From: Tubulanus polymorphus
Lineage: Eukaryota > Nemertea > Palaeonemertea > Tubulaniformes > Tubulanidae
Assembly (NCBI RefSeq): GCF_964204645.1
Contig: NC_134033.1
Span: 13,332,155-13,396,154, forward strand
DNA length: 64,000 nucleotides
Direction of reading: 5' to 3'
A program made the position numbers and the translations under genes. The notes beneath the pieces were generated by a model. The model was not told where the DNA came from. It searched no databases and saw nothing but the letters and a program-made list of their open reading frames with translations. Positions 23,601 to 34,080 of this stretch are shown in pieces. Position 1 is the stretch's first letter; the number at the start of each line of letters is the position of its first letter.

Positions 23601-26600
23601 GTCGCGACGAAGCAGACAACTCGTTCCCTGTAGCGATTTGTATCGTTGTACGCCGCGGCTAAAACAGTTTAATTAGGCCAATTTTATCATCTCTTCGTCT
23701 TCAACCGAATGAGTAATACAGTAGTAACCTTATCTAATACACATAAAACCGCCGGGTCCATCACCGATTCAAACGTTTCGCCTTTCGATTTCGTTTATTT
23801 CAATTTTAGCGACAAAGAATTATTGCCTCTAACGATGTCGAATCGAAACGTGAAGTGCGCGTGGAAAGCACTCATCGACCCTCAATTCGAAAGACAGACG
23901 TCCTCCTCTTGAACTTGTCAACAGACTAATGATGACTGTTACAACGTATTCTTAGTACGCGGCTGGCAGAAGCTGTCTGATACCGAGGGACGATAAACCG
24001 ACCATAAATTCATAAAACCCTTGTAAATGCGGCGAGCGTTCACCTTTTAACCTCGACATCCCCCCCGGTCCGACCAGTGTGGGTGAAATAATAATGTGCA
24101 AACTGTACCGAGTTGAACCGTTTTTAGGCGTACTCTAAAAATCTGTGATTTCGGATTGACAACGATAAAAAACCTCATTAACTGCGGGTGCAATAAAACG
24201 GTTTCATCAAAAGGAGGAGCGCGCGCGTTGTAATTTCTGATACTCGATACACGAATTGAAATCGGATTTCTAAGATGTATGAGATTCGAAATTCGATCGA
24301 TAAAATTAATCGCCTAAATAAGACTTAGGCTTAAAAGAAATCGCTGTCTTGTTTCTCAAATCTGCTGAGCTAAAAAGTTGACCGACCGACCGCCTATCTA
24401 CCCTGTACATTACTTTTTTCAAAATCATGATCAGCTCACAATAACAGACGCGGCGGCTATAGAAATGAACTGATAACAAATTGTATCGCAGTTTAGAAAA
24501 TAACTCGGCCGATTAAGAGAAACAAGGTATCAATTTTTAGCCTAAGATTTGTAACGCGGATTTCGCGTACACAGGGCCAACAAGAGCAATCCCGGACGGA
24601 ACGGCGAGCAGTTTGTTGTTTGACGATACGAAAACGGCTCGGCCTCTCGATTTGATCATCAAAACACATCAATTCTCGTATTTAACTGTTTTTATCTTTA
24701 TCATGGTGGAATATAATTGCTGTGTAGAGCGTCTATAATACAGGCTGACTCAGTAAGGCTGTGTGATAAATGTTCCTACATCAAAAGCACCCGACCCAGA
24801 ACGTCTAACACTGAACATCCCTGCGCGGCAATAAATATCAATCCGTGCTCTCACAGAAGTTATTCATCTTTACCCGCTTACCGCAGTTAGATTTTCTCTT
24901 CTTGTTACCAGTTTTCGCTAGAAAACGATTTCTGTGAGAGCCGACTAAATTCAACGTATCTTTTAGCTATGTTGATAATCAGAGCGCGCGTGGTCGATTC
25001 TCGATCTCATTCACAACCTTCAAACGGCGCATTTTTTTTCGCCAGCACACACGCTCTTTACGTATAGGATTCCGATAAAATTCAACGCTAAAAAATCCAC
25101 CCAATTCTATCATATAGGCATCGTGTATAGTGCGAGCTGGCCAGAGCTAGAGAAATATAATGCATCAGGAACATAATTTCGAGAAAAGTTTAGTTCGGAC
25201 CGGCGGGTTTAAAAAGATTTTGAAATGTCTTTACGGAAAGAGGTCCCGTGATGGAGACACATTCTTTCCCATTGAGATGTATTGTATATATTCGATGATT
25301 CAGCGCATGGCGTATCATTATGGCTGCTTAATCAACCACCTCTCGAATGAGGGGCGGATCCGGGGTGCCTCTCGCCTCACGCGAGGCACCTACAAATCTG
25401 AAATGCCCTTCTTGAAGAAAGGCAGAAAGAAATTCAAAACTTTTTTCAAACTTTTGAAATATCCTATGAGCCAAAATTTCCAAAATCCTAAATCGAGTTT
25501 GGGGGTGTGCCCTATAGTCCCATTTTATCTTTGGTGAGGTAATCACAATAAGACTCATAGATTATCATTACATGTGCATTTTATTTTTCGAAAGGTGGCG
25601 AAAGAAGATTTACGTCGATGGAAAGTCCACTAATCTACTTCTCTAAAGATGACGCCCTCGACATCACGTGGTATCATCGCGCAAATCGGAAGATTCAATA
25701 CCAGGAAGCGCTGACTGGTAGTTACATGATGGTCAGCGCTGACGTCATCCTGGGCACGCACGCGCCCTCTGGCAAGACAAACATTCCCGTTATAGCTTAT
25801 GGAGGCGCTAACTCCAGCGATTTGTCGCTGGACGAATGGCTGGATGGAATATTAGTGAAAAAGAAAGGTAAAGAAAGGTTGATAATTGAATGATTGTTTG
25901 TTAGGGGTAGATCCAGGAGTTGGACCACTATTTGAGGGTAGCACAACTTTAAAAGGGCATAATCCTTGACAATCGAGGGGATTAAGTTTTAAAAATGCAC
26001 TGCTTTTTGAATTGCTAAACATTTAACCCATAAAACTTCTTATAAAAAAAAAATCATTGTCTTATGATAAGAGACCGACGAACACATAATAGCGCGGGGT
26101 CATCAGTGAGTTGTGCCGTAATTCGTGATGATATACCGTTGTCTAGGTGTAAAATTGAACATGGGCCACATCGACGCTATCGAACCGTCTTTGAAACTTT
26201 TGAGAAACAAGGAAGATTTGATCGACCAACCCGTGTGGATAAATGGTATCATACTGAAAGGACCAGGGTCTGCAACTACTCCTCTCGATAATATGGGGTG
26301 AGTATATAGAGCCTTTAGTAAATACCATTGAAGCGACGATCCTGTAAACTGATATGTTCTAAGCAGAGTTTTGGAAAGTCTTGGAAAGTTTTGGAAAATG
26401 GGAATTTTTACCATTCACTTGATAACAATCTTTAATATGAAAATACTTTGTCGATGGTATTGATAATTACCACTTATTTACTTTTAATGGGCCTATTCAT
26501 TGCCTGTTCTGGGTTGGCGATGTGTAACTTAGAGGTATGGATTATGTATGGAAAATGAAATTGGGAAGCCCATTAGAACCCTGTCTAAGACATCATTTTC

Positions 26601-29600
26601 TTATTACTGAGTATCGTTTGTCAAAATCTTTCTCAAGTCTTCTATTGCCTGGCTTTACAAAAACGAATGTTGCACAACACGATGAGCATTTTTACATCGA
26701 TATTGAATTCGGATAAATATTCTCATTTTCAGGTTTATCAAATTAGTGCATTCGACTTTCCCGTCGTGTACGTTCAGTGTTGGATGGTCAACTACGTGTT
26801 GTAATCACGGTGGTATCAATCGCACTCACGTAGAAGAGATGGCTATGGCTATCAAATACGTCCGACAACCGGTCTCGATCACAGTACCGGCAGCATTACT
26901 CAAACCGTCGTGGTCTGAACTCAAATGGTTCCTCGGTAAATCTGATCGGTAAGCACTTCGGCCTGCGTAAGGTAGATCAAAACCGCACGATGCCGGGTGA
27001 AAGCTACGCGCAAAGCTTGGCCCAGTTGCACAGTCGTGACTTAAGTCCAAAAGTGGTCTTAAATCTTAAAACTGGTCTCAAGTTGTTAGATAGGCTGCAG
27101 AACTAAGTTGTTCTTAGACTGGTCTTTAGTATAAGCCATGACTGTGCAACTGGCGCACCTTGAGTCATAGAATTCTCCACTGTGTATAAGGCCTGGGCCC
27201 AAACGAATGACTTAACAAAAAAATAGTAAACTCGTGGACGTATAAAACATAGTAAACCGTTCTGTGAAGTGGACGCCGGTCCGTTTGTTGAATGTTGTTT
27301 TGATAGTTATATAATTTCTGGTTTTCAAGGTTTACTCTGACAGTGACAACTCCAGCTGGTGACGATGATGACTGGCAGGACACGTCTCTCTACGATCTTC
27401 TGTACGTGCGAAACGACTACGACAAACGAACGATATTCTACGACCTGCCGGGACCGAAATTCTCGCAGTTTAAAAAACTCGTCAAAACCGCCGGCAGTAT
27501 TCTGCATTACTTCCCGCTGAGCACCAGAGACGGACTGGAAATCACGTGGGCTCATGCCGCCAATAGCAAAGCCGATATGAAGAAGGCTTTGTCAGGTAAT
27601 TGAAGACGTCCATCATGGACTCTATTTCGCACAGAGCAAAAACCGAAGATCGGTATTTATGCATCTTCTATATCAATAGGAACAAAGTCATCACGAATTA
27701 TTTTGTTTACGTGTTATGTACAGGCAATGATATGATGATTGAAGCTGATATACTAACCGATGCGAGAGGTACCGCGATTATGGCTCATCCTCCGCAGACT
27801 AGTAGCGATAATACGTTCGAAACATGGCTTACAGAAATCACGAAAACGACTAAAGGTACGTATCGGTTTTACTTTATTTTTTTCATACATTTTTCGCAGA
27901 AATGTTTGGCATTTATTGTAGCGTAGTTAATCAGTTTTGTATCACCTTTAATCTCATATTTGAAAAAGGAAGAAACCTATTATTGTAATTGAAAGAAATT
28001 GTGCTGAAATATTTTATGAGGTCGGTTTTTTCGTTATACGACTGCTGATTTCATCTATCGCTTTCTGTAAAGCGTCTAACGCTTCCTCATCGCCGTCGTC
28101 TTGGGCGAGTTCATACGCGCGATTGAACGATGCTAACGCCGACTCGAAATCACCGGTTTTAACTTGGCTTTGAGCGATCAGAACCGACGCGTTCGACGCC
28201 CAGACGTTGTCCTTCACTTCTGCGGCAGCGTCCAGCGAACGATTGCCGTAATCCAGGGCTTCTTTCGTTTTACCAATTTCTAGGTAACTCCTGCCGATCT
28301 CGTGATAGAGCCAAGAGCGTTCGGTGGGTGTGCGGGCTAGCGACAGCGTTTGGCTCCAGTAATGTACGGCTCGTTCGAAGTCTCCCAACCGCGCATATAC
28401 CCTGCCCAAATTATCTAAAGCGCGAGATTTGTCTTCGGATAACTGCTTCTCTTGAGATATTTTATAATCGACTTTATAGTGACGTAATGCCCTTTGGTGG
28501 TGGCCCATTTCCAAATAGGCATTTCCGAGAAAACAGTGGCAGTTCGCGACTATCTGGTCCAGATTAGGAAACGTTCTTTCATCCCAGTTGGTGACCGTGG
28601 TTAGACAGAGTTTCGCCCGTTTAAGAGCCTCGAGGTAATTTCCTTTGTTCTGCGCTGTTGTTATCTTCTCGAATTGTTTGTTTACGTATTGATTCAGCGA
28701 GGTTTTCGTCGAGTATTTCTTGCGTTGTGCCAAGCGTTCGTTTCGTCGAGCGTACATCGGTTTCTGTTGTCGCCACAAGTCGGCTCGTTGCGTCAAGTAG
28801 TTCAGACCGTCGCATACTAGTTCTTGTATTTCTCCGCGAGTTCCCTGCTGCGATTCGGTCTCGTCCAGTAGTTTCTCCAAATACACCTTGTCCGAATAGA
28901 GCTCTCCTAAAATAGAAAAAAAAGAATACCCTTCATAAACAGCAAGAAAGTCTGATTTACCAGGGGCGGATATCGGGTATGATTCTGGGAGGGATGCACC
29001 CAAAAAGGGCATATTATTAAAAGAGCTTCCCGAAAGAAAGCTCATCGAAAGAGCTTCCTGAAAAAATGTTGAGGGAGGTGCGTAAACCCCTGCGCCCTCC
29101 TTGGTTCCGCCCCTGTTTACGAATGTTTCGGTTTTGATGACGCACCGAGGAGTTGTTTGATCGTGCGCTCTTTTTTCACGCGTGACGGCGTCTTTTTCAG
29201 CGGTCTTCCGGTGCTTTGCCTCATCGGATGCCCGGCACTCCGACCGAACCTGGTCATACCCGGCCGATCCACAGTACGAGTGCTTTTCGTTCGCGCGTCG
29301 TCTTTAAAAAACGACAGATCTCCATCTTTCGTCAGTTTCACTTTATTGGGACTACCGCATGAATTCTCAATAGCCTCTCGTGCTTTCTATTGGTAAAATA
29401 AAAGATTATCTTTAAGAAATATGAGGCATTTTGTCGTAGAAAGTATACACGCCACCTGTAACGAACCTGTATGCCTAGTCTGAACTCATCTTGTTCCGGA
29501 CGAAGTTTATAGCCGCGATGGTAGAACACCAATGCGTGTTCGAAGTCGCCCATGTGGTACAATACCTCTGCCTTCTGATACAACCCTTTATCGAATCCTT

Positions 29601-31411
29601 TGTCTTCTCTTAAAGAGGCCTCGGCGTCTTCTAACGCTTGTTTCGTATCTCCCAAATTCAACCAACATCTCGATCTCGCCACTAAACAGTACCTGCCAAT
29701 CGTGATAATATCGTGAAAGCTCATTAGACAAACACGTAAAAACATTGAAGCCGAATCCCGCTGAAAACCCTCAATTCATATTACGTGCTTCCAAAATACG
29801 TGTACATAACTTTACAGTAATTTAGGGTATAGTATTTTACTGCTTTCATCTAACCTGTCCCCCGCTTCAATATCTAATGCGGTTGTGTAACTATCCGCAG
29901 CCTTCCTGTGATCGCCTTGTTTCGCTAGGATATCCGCTTCTGCTCGATAGCTTTCAAATGTACCAACCGGACCATTTTCGTCTTCTTCGCCGTAATTCAT
30001 CTGATTCTGGTTTTGATTTCACCCTCGCGATGGTGGGGTGTAGTTTGTGTTATGGACGTTTCTTCGTGTTGATGGTATGCGTTGCTATAGCATCCAAGGA
30101 ACTCGGTTGCTAAAGATCGGTTGTTGGTTGCTGTCGTGGTGGAAAAAGTGTTTGACTCACAACCGAGAGGGAGTGGGTTCGAATCCCATGTGAAAAATAA
30201 TAGAATTATGTCGTGACCGAATAATTCGGTCAGGAAATATTATGTCATCATCATGCCAGTTCGGCCCGTTTTAGTAAACGTAAGGCATAACTTATTATTT
30301 ATAGGAATGAAATTGGATTTCAAGGCCACGTCTGCCGTAGAACCTTGTTTACAGTTACTACAGAAGAAAAAACAGGAGATTGAACAACCAGTTTGGATAA
30401 ACGCCGACATTCTACAGGGTCCTAAAGGTATAAAACCACTGTATGACTGTACATACGGTCTCACTGTATATACGTACTCAGTTATTTTGAAGGTGATTAA
30501 CGGACCCACAATATCGATGACGTAGAAATTAAAGATATCATCAAAGAAACGGAACTTTTTCTCCGATGATAGTTAAAGTCTCGGATAGTTAGAACAATAG
30601 ATTTATATATCATCAATTATGGGTTCGTTTATCAAAAGCACTGTGATTATTTTGAAAGCATTTCTATTGGATGCATGTATTTTATGTTTGTTTGAATATT
30701 TTCTTTTCAGGTAAAGCCCCAGCGATAAATGCAGCGGAATTTTTGAATCTAGTCAAAACAGTCTTCCCAGAATGTACCATGTCGCTAGGTTGGACTACTG
30801 GGGGCGACTACAGTCCTTCCGGTAAATATAAACATAATCCCTATCAATAACAAACAACTGAACCTTTGTCTCGAATGAATTCCTATCGGGGTTTAGAAAT
30901 CTTGATCGCGATCTCCTGAAATGCTCAATAATTGAATACATCAATTCTTTATATAACATTGTATACGCTCATTAGGGGCATCACGAAAGGTTTTGGGAAG
31001 CCTTTGATTCAAAGATTAAAGCTCGCCGTCTATGTATACGAGTGAAGCGAATTGCTGTCAATTGATGTCAATTACTATGTCATTTCAGTTAATAAAACAG
31101 AAGAAGCGTACAGCCAGGCTATGGTCGCCGAAATGGCCGAAACTTGCAAGACCCTTCAGCAGCCTGTCACGTTTCCTGTACGCGCTATCCTGGTCAGGCG
31201 GTCGTGGAAATCATTGACGTGGTTGCTGAATCAGTCCAGAGGATTTTCGTTGACGATCTGGCACTCGGCAGCTGACCGCATCGACGTCGACGATTTAGTT
31301 TACATACGTAAAAACTCGCAAATAGATCGCGTTTATTACGATTTACCGGACGATCTGATGAAACAGCTGAAAACTAAATTGAACTACGAAAACTATAACG
31401 TACGCACTTGA
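20635..31411 (+). CDS. FAM151A-like: FAM151A/menorin-type protein with two FAM151 domains
   Basis: Type II or signal-anchored membrane protein of the FAM151/menorin (DUF2181) family, whose fold resembles glycerophosphodiester phosphodiesterases. Exons: 20635-20743, 25595-25867, 26147-26297, 26733-26948, 27330-27595, 27724-27855, 30305-30427, 30711-30821 and 31089-31411 (1704 nt, 567 residues; human FAM151A about 585). Residues 1-36 are a basic start plus one membrane segment ([15 protein letters not shown]). Domain 1 spans about 48-290, domain 2 about 305-565. Domain 2 keeps [36 protein letters not shown] and LGWTTG; domain 1 lacks several of these residues. Splice phases are consistent throughout, mostly phase 1. 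Intron 6 contains ODAD4 on the other strand. Substrate unknown; menorin acts in nematode dendrite patterning. Confidence 0.93.
21938..22068. repeat. Three-unit tandem repeat, about 43 bp per unit
   Basis: Three imperfect units start at 21938, 21978 and 22023. Each has GCGCTC, CTCACCGTCC, ACGCA and CCTCAAT in order. The repeat is pyrimidine-rich on this strand and unlike its AT-rich surroundings. It lies within the first intron of the FAM151A-type gene. Confidence 0.65.
23015..23104. repeat. Inverted repeat in FAM151A intron 1
   Basis: TCACTCACGTCTGATC at the left pairs exactly with GATCAGACGTGAGTGA at the right. A second inner pair, GGTTGGTAT and ATACCAACC, leaves a loop of about 26 nt. This is a 90-bp foldback, either a short element or a structured RNA; no target duplication is clear. 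Confidence 0.65.
24361..24546 (+). repeat. SINE-like dispersed repeat, copy A
   Basis: Starts TCTGCTGAGCT and ends AAGAGAAACAAGGTATC plus tttagcct. Internal landmarks are GCCTATCTACCCTGTACATT, AATCATGATCAGCT, AGAAATGAACTGATAACAAA and CGGCCGATTA. At least four other copies of this family lie in the window, all in the same orientation. No coding frame and no clear polymerase III boxes were seen, so the class is unknown. Confidence 0.75.
27018..27156. mobile_element. Small inverted-repeat element in FAM151A intron 4
   Basis: The left CCCAGTTGCACAGTC pairs with the right GACTGTGCAACTGG, and the interior contains repeats of actggtctta. A related stretch at 1918-2050 shares gttgcaca and actggtcttaaatc. 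Non-coding. Confidence 0.6.
27873..27878 (-). terminator. Candidate poly(A) signal of ODAD4
   Basis: AATAAA on the minus strand lies about 136 nt past the ODAD4 stop. It is only 18 nt inside the 5' end of the host intron, so the nested transcript would nearly reach the host exon at 27724-27855. Confidence 0.4.
28014..30000 (-). CDS. ODAD4: ODAD4/TTC25, outer dynein arm docking subunit, nested gene
   Basis: Tetratricopeptide protein that helps dock outer dynein arms onto ciliary doublet microtubules. Exons (-): 30000-29855, 29692-29467, 29386-29146 and 28906-28014 (1506 nt, 501 residues; human about 670, so the variable C-terminus is shorter). Family blocks: N-terminal TPRs ([51 protein letters not shown] and [16 protein letters not shown]); [18 protein letters not shown] then [37 protein letters not shown]; and four C-terminal TPRs (for example [19 protein letters not shown]). 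All phases agree. The gene lies wholly inside intron 6 of the FAM151A-type gene on the opposite strand and would be transcribed toward the host promoter. Confidence 0.95.
28961..29115. mobile_element. hAT-like mini-element inside ODAD4 intron 3
   Basis: Starts CAGGGGCGGATATCGG and ends with the complement of CAGGGGCGGAACCAA. The flanks GATTTAC and TTTACGAA share TTTAC, a likely 5-bp target duplication. CAGGGGCGGA ends are widespread in animal hAT elements. At 155 bp it fills most of the 239-bp intron. Related ends appear near 32256 and 57758. Confidence 0.65.
30115..30190 (+). repeat. tRNA-derived SINE fragment or tRNA pseudogene
   Basis: Contains a perfect polymerase III B-box word, GGTTCGAATCC, about 45 nt after a weak A-box-like TCGTGGTGG. 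The upstream bases do not fold into a full cloverleaf that I can recognise. It lies just upstream of ODAD4, within the FAM151A intron. Confidence 0.4.
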
Positions 31412-31580
31412 TGGAGATATTTGTAAACATAAGACACAGTCTGTTGAGCATCAGTGTAGCGACATCTACGCGCAAGGAAGTCTTCCGTTACAGTGCCCGA
31501 TCGAGTACAATACCTACATGTTGACATTCTATGCAAGTGCAATATTTATGGCTAGTTAATTGATACATTGTTTCTCATTT

Positions 31581-31744
31581 TCTGCTGAGCTAACCCGCCT
31601 AACCTGCACATTACCTTTTTAAAAAGTAATGCTTACCATTATAGACCCGGCAGATATAGAAATGAACTGATAACAAAGTTCATTGCCGTTTACAAAAGTG
31701 ACCCGGCCGATTAGGAGAAACAAGGTATCATTTTATTTTAGCCT
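31581..31744 (+). repeat. SINE-like dispersed repeat, copy B
   Basis: Same family as copy A: TCTGCTGAGCT, then AGATATAGAAATGAACTGAT, GGCCGATTAGGAGAAACAAG and TTTTAGCCT. About 20 nt are missing near the left end relative to copy A. It lies in the 3' flank of the FAM151A-type gene and may be part of its 3' UTR. Confidence 0.75.
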
Positions 31745-32062
31745 GTTGAGAGTTGTTGGACAAATTGTTTCGTGAGTCTCTCTTGTATGATTTACGTAAT
31801 CAAGAAAATGAAACATTTTAACACCGTATTTACAGTATTATGGGACCAGCTTTCATGCTCGCAACTCAATTTAGAAAACAGGACAATCTGCATTTCTGTA
31901 ATCATGCGGACTCATTTGATCGAAACCGAGTGATAATCCGTTATCATATTTATGTAAATAAACTATTTATATAATACTGCGTTGTAAATAGTAATGGTTT
32001 GTAATGAAAACTTGTGTAATGGTTTAAAACCATAGAATATAATGTAAGATATTCGATATGTG

Positions 32063-32068
32063 AATAAA
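32063..32068 (+). terminator. Candidate poly(A) signal of the FAM151A-type gene
   Basis: AATAAA about 650 nt after the stop; another AATAAA is near 31957. Either could be used, giving a 3' UTR that contains SINE-like copy B. Confidence 0.35.
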
Positions 32069-32346
32069 TAATAGACTAACTCACAATTTTAGTTATTGTT
32101 ATCGATTGGTTTCGTACAGGGCCGTATTTAACAGGGGACAACAAGGGGAAATTTTGGAGAAGTGCTCTATTTCCAACCCTAGGATTAAGCGCAAATTTAA
32201 TTTTAATTCACGGAAAGAATTCTAACTCTGAGGTGTTCATCTGGTTGGTGAGTCGGGGCGGATCCAGGGTCTGGATGTCCACTACAGAAATCTAGGGCTT
32301 TTTCCCGAGCTTCGTCACGACCTGTGAAAGATACCTTTCTCACGTT

Positions 32347-32540
32347 TCTGCATAGCTTACAAGTAGACTCGACCAGCCGCCTATCTACCCCGGCCCATGC
32401 ACTTCTTTTTCTAAAATCATGATCAAGCTAACAATAGCAAACCCAGCAGTTACAGAAATGAACTGATATCAAATTTCATTGCAGTTTACAAAATGGCCCG
32501 GCCGATTAGGAGAAACAGCGTTTCATTCTATTTCAGCCTA
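32347..32540 (+). repeat. SINE-like dispersed repeat, copy C
   Basis: Diverged copy of the same family: GCCGCCTATCTACCCCGGC, AATCATGATCAAGCT, ACAGAAATGAACTGATA and GGCCGATTAGGAGAAACAG. It lies 0.5 kb upstream of the GPCR start codon. Confidence 0.7.
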
Positions 32541-33048
32541 AACAATAATTTTTTAGTTCTTCTAGAATGGAACCGGTAAAACAAAATATTGCCAGATATT
32601 CCAGCTTAATTTTGATTTTCTTAAATGTTCAGTCCGCAAAGATAAAGATAGAATTTCTAAGTCACCTCTGAAGACAAAACGATGTTGCCCTTGTGTTATA
32701 AGTCATTTTTTGCCTAGTTTGACGTCAAACGATAATGAATGTGTTGTTATGTGACGCATCCGTTATTCTCCAGTGGAAATTGATTTAGGAAGTTGTATCG
32801 GGTGCTGTAGGCACGTGCGGAGGAACGCGAAACTTCACATCGTATCGTCTTGTCGTAGGATAAATATCGAACGTCGGATTTCTACAGTTTATCGGGTATA
32901 TCACCAGTTTTCAGTGTAGTGACGACGAAATATATCTCGATAACCGTTTTTTGGACTGGGTATTCGCGCAAGAACAAAGCTTGTCCGGAAGAATTGGAAT
33001 TTGTCAATGTTGATTTAGACGAATTTCATTTAATTCAGCTGCAGAACG

Positions 33049-34080
33049 ATGAGTAACTCAAGTAATGAATACGAGGTTCCATGGGCATTCGTATACTGGA
33101 ATTATCTACCGTTGTCGTTGAATGACGATTCCTGGCGCTGGTGGACATTTGTGGCCAGCCTTTCGGTTATAATTCCATTTGGAATCGTGGGTAATGTATC
33201 GGCGGTCATCATCATGACACTGACCAAAATGAAACGCCATCCGTACAGCGTCTACCTGTCATCGATGGCCATTGCAGATCTTTTAAACGTGTTCATGCGA
33301 CTGGTGTTTTTCGTGAATTTGATCGGAGCCCGTATCGGTTTGGGGTTGGTGATATCGACGGCTATCGGCCCGTGGACGTGCGCTCTGAATACGTATGTCT
33401 ATCACGCGATCACCTCGATGAGTAGCTGGTTGATGGTAGTGGTCTCGATCGATCGGTTCGTCGCGTTGACATTACCATTTCGATATATTCGACTTGGTAA
33501 AAAGATGATGGCCACAAAGGTAACGATCGGTACAGTGATGCTCACGTTGGTCACGTGGCTGTATATTCTTGTTCCCGGAGTCGCCAATCATTACATGGAA
33601 GCGAAAAGAATCTGCACTTGGCCGGTGACCACGAACAAAGCGCATGTTATATTTTCGGCGGTTGTTCTAAGTCACGGATCCTTGTTTGTCATCATCATTT
33701 TAAACACGGCTATCTGCATAACCCTTAGAAGAAAACCCGTATCTAGATTAATTGACAGGAATGTAAATCGTCGCGTAACCAGAGTATTTTTAATGATTTC
33801 ACTTGCGTATATAGTTTGTTCAACGCCGGCCGCCATCTTAGCGAAACTCTATGTTATAAATCCAGATCTGCCCTACTTAGTTACGATTTGGGAAATGTTT
33901 CTCATTGTGTGGGACATCAATTATTCGGTGAATGTAATTTTCTATCTTGCAAGATGGCGCGAAATTCGTAAAATGTTCTGTAAATGTTTTCATGGACATA
34001 GAAGTCGTCGTCAAATCCAGGATTCCGTGGTTAACAGAAGCACAATAAGCCGCAACACCATCATGATGTCATACATGTAA
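33049..34080 (+). CDS. Rhodopsin-class GPCR, probable peptide receptor, orphan
   Basis: Intronless 343-residue seven-transmembrane receptor. Two N-terminal glycosylation-type sites lie near the start (NSSNE). TM1 has IVGNVSAVII (the GN motif), TM2 SSMAIADLL, TM3 SWLMVVVSIDRF (DRF in place of DRY), TM6 MISLAYIVCSTPA and TM7 NYSVNVIFY, where NPxxY has lost its proline. A cysteine at the top of TM3 (GPWTCAL) and one in the second outer loop (RICTW) can form the usual disulfide. The tail is basic and serine-rich. The TM7 NYSVN pattern is typical of invertebrate neuropeptide receptors such as the FMRFamide type. The ligand cannot be named. An upstream intron in the 5' UTR is possible. Confidence 0.88.
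   Translation: MSNSSNEYEVPWAFVYWNYLPLSLNDDSWRWWTFVASLSVIIPFGIVGNVSAVIIMTLTKMKRHPYSVYLSSMAIADLLNVFMRLVFFVNLIGARIGLGLVISTAIGPWTCALNTYVYHAITSMSSWLMVVVSIDRFVALTLPFRYIRLGKKMMATKVTIGTVMLTLVTWLYILVPGVANHYMEAKRICTWPVTTNKAHVIFSAVVLSHGSLFVIIILNTAICITLRRKPVSRLIDRNVNRRVTRVFLMISLAYIVCSTPAAILAKLYVINPDLPYLVTIWEMFLIVWDINYSVNVIFYLARWREIRKMFCKCFHGHRSRRQIQDSVVNRSTISRNTIMMSYM

Larger units (their letters stand above)
20744..25594. other. First intron of the FAM151A-type gene
   Basis: This 4.85-kb intron has no recognisable gene. It holds the tandem repeat at 21938-22068, the inverted repeat at 23015-23104, a SINE-like copy at 24361-24546 and a GC-rich hairpin (GGTGCCTC...GAGGCACC) near 25354-25390. Confidence 0.6.
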
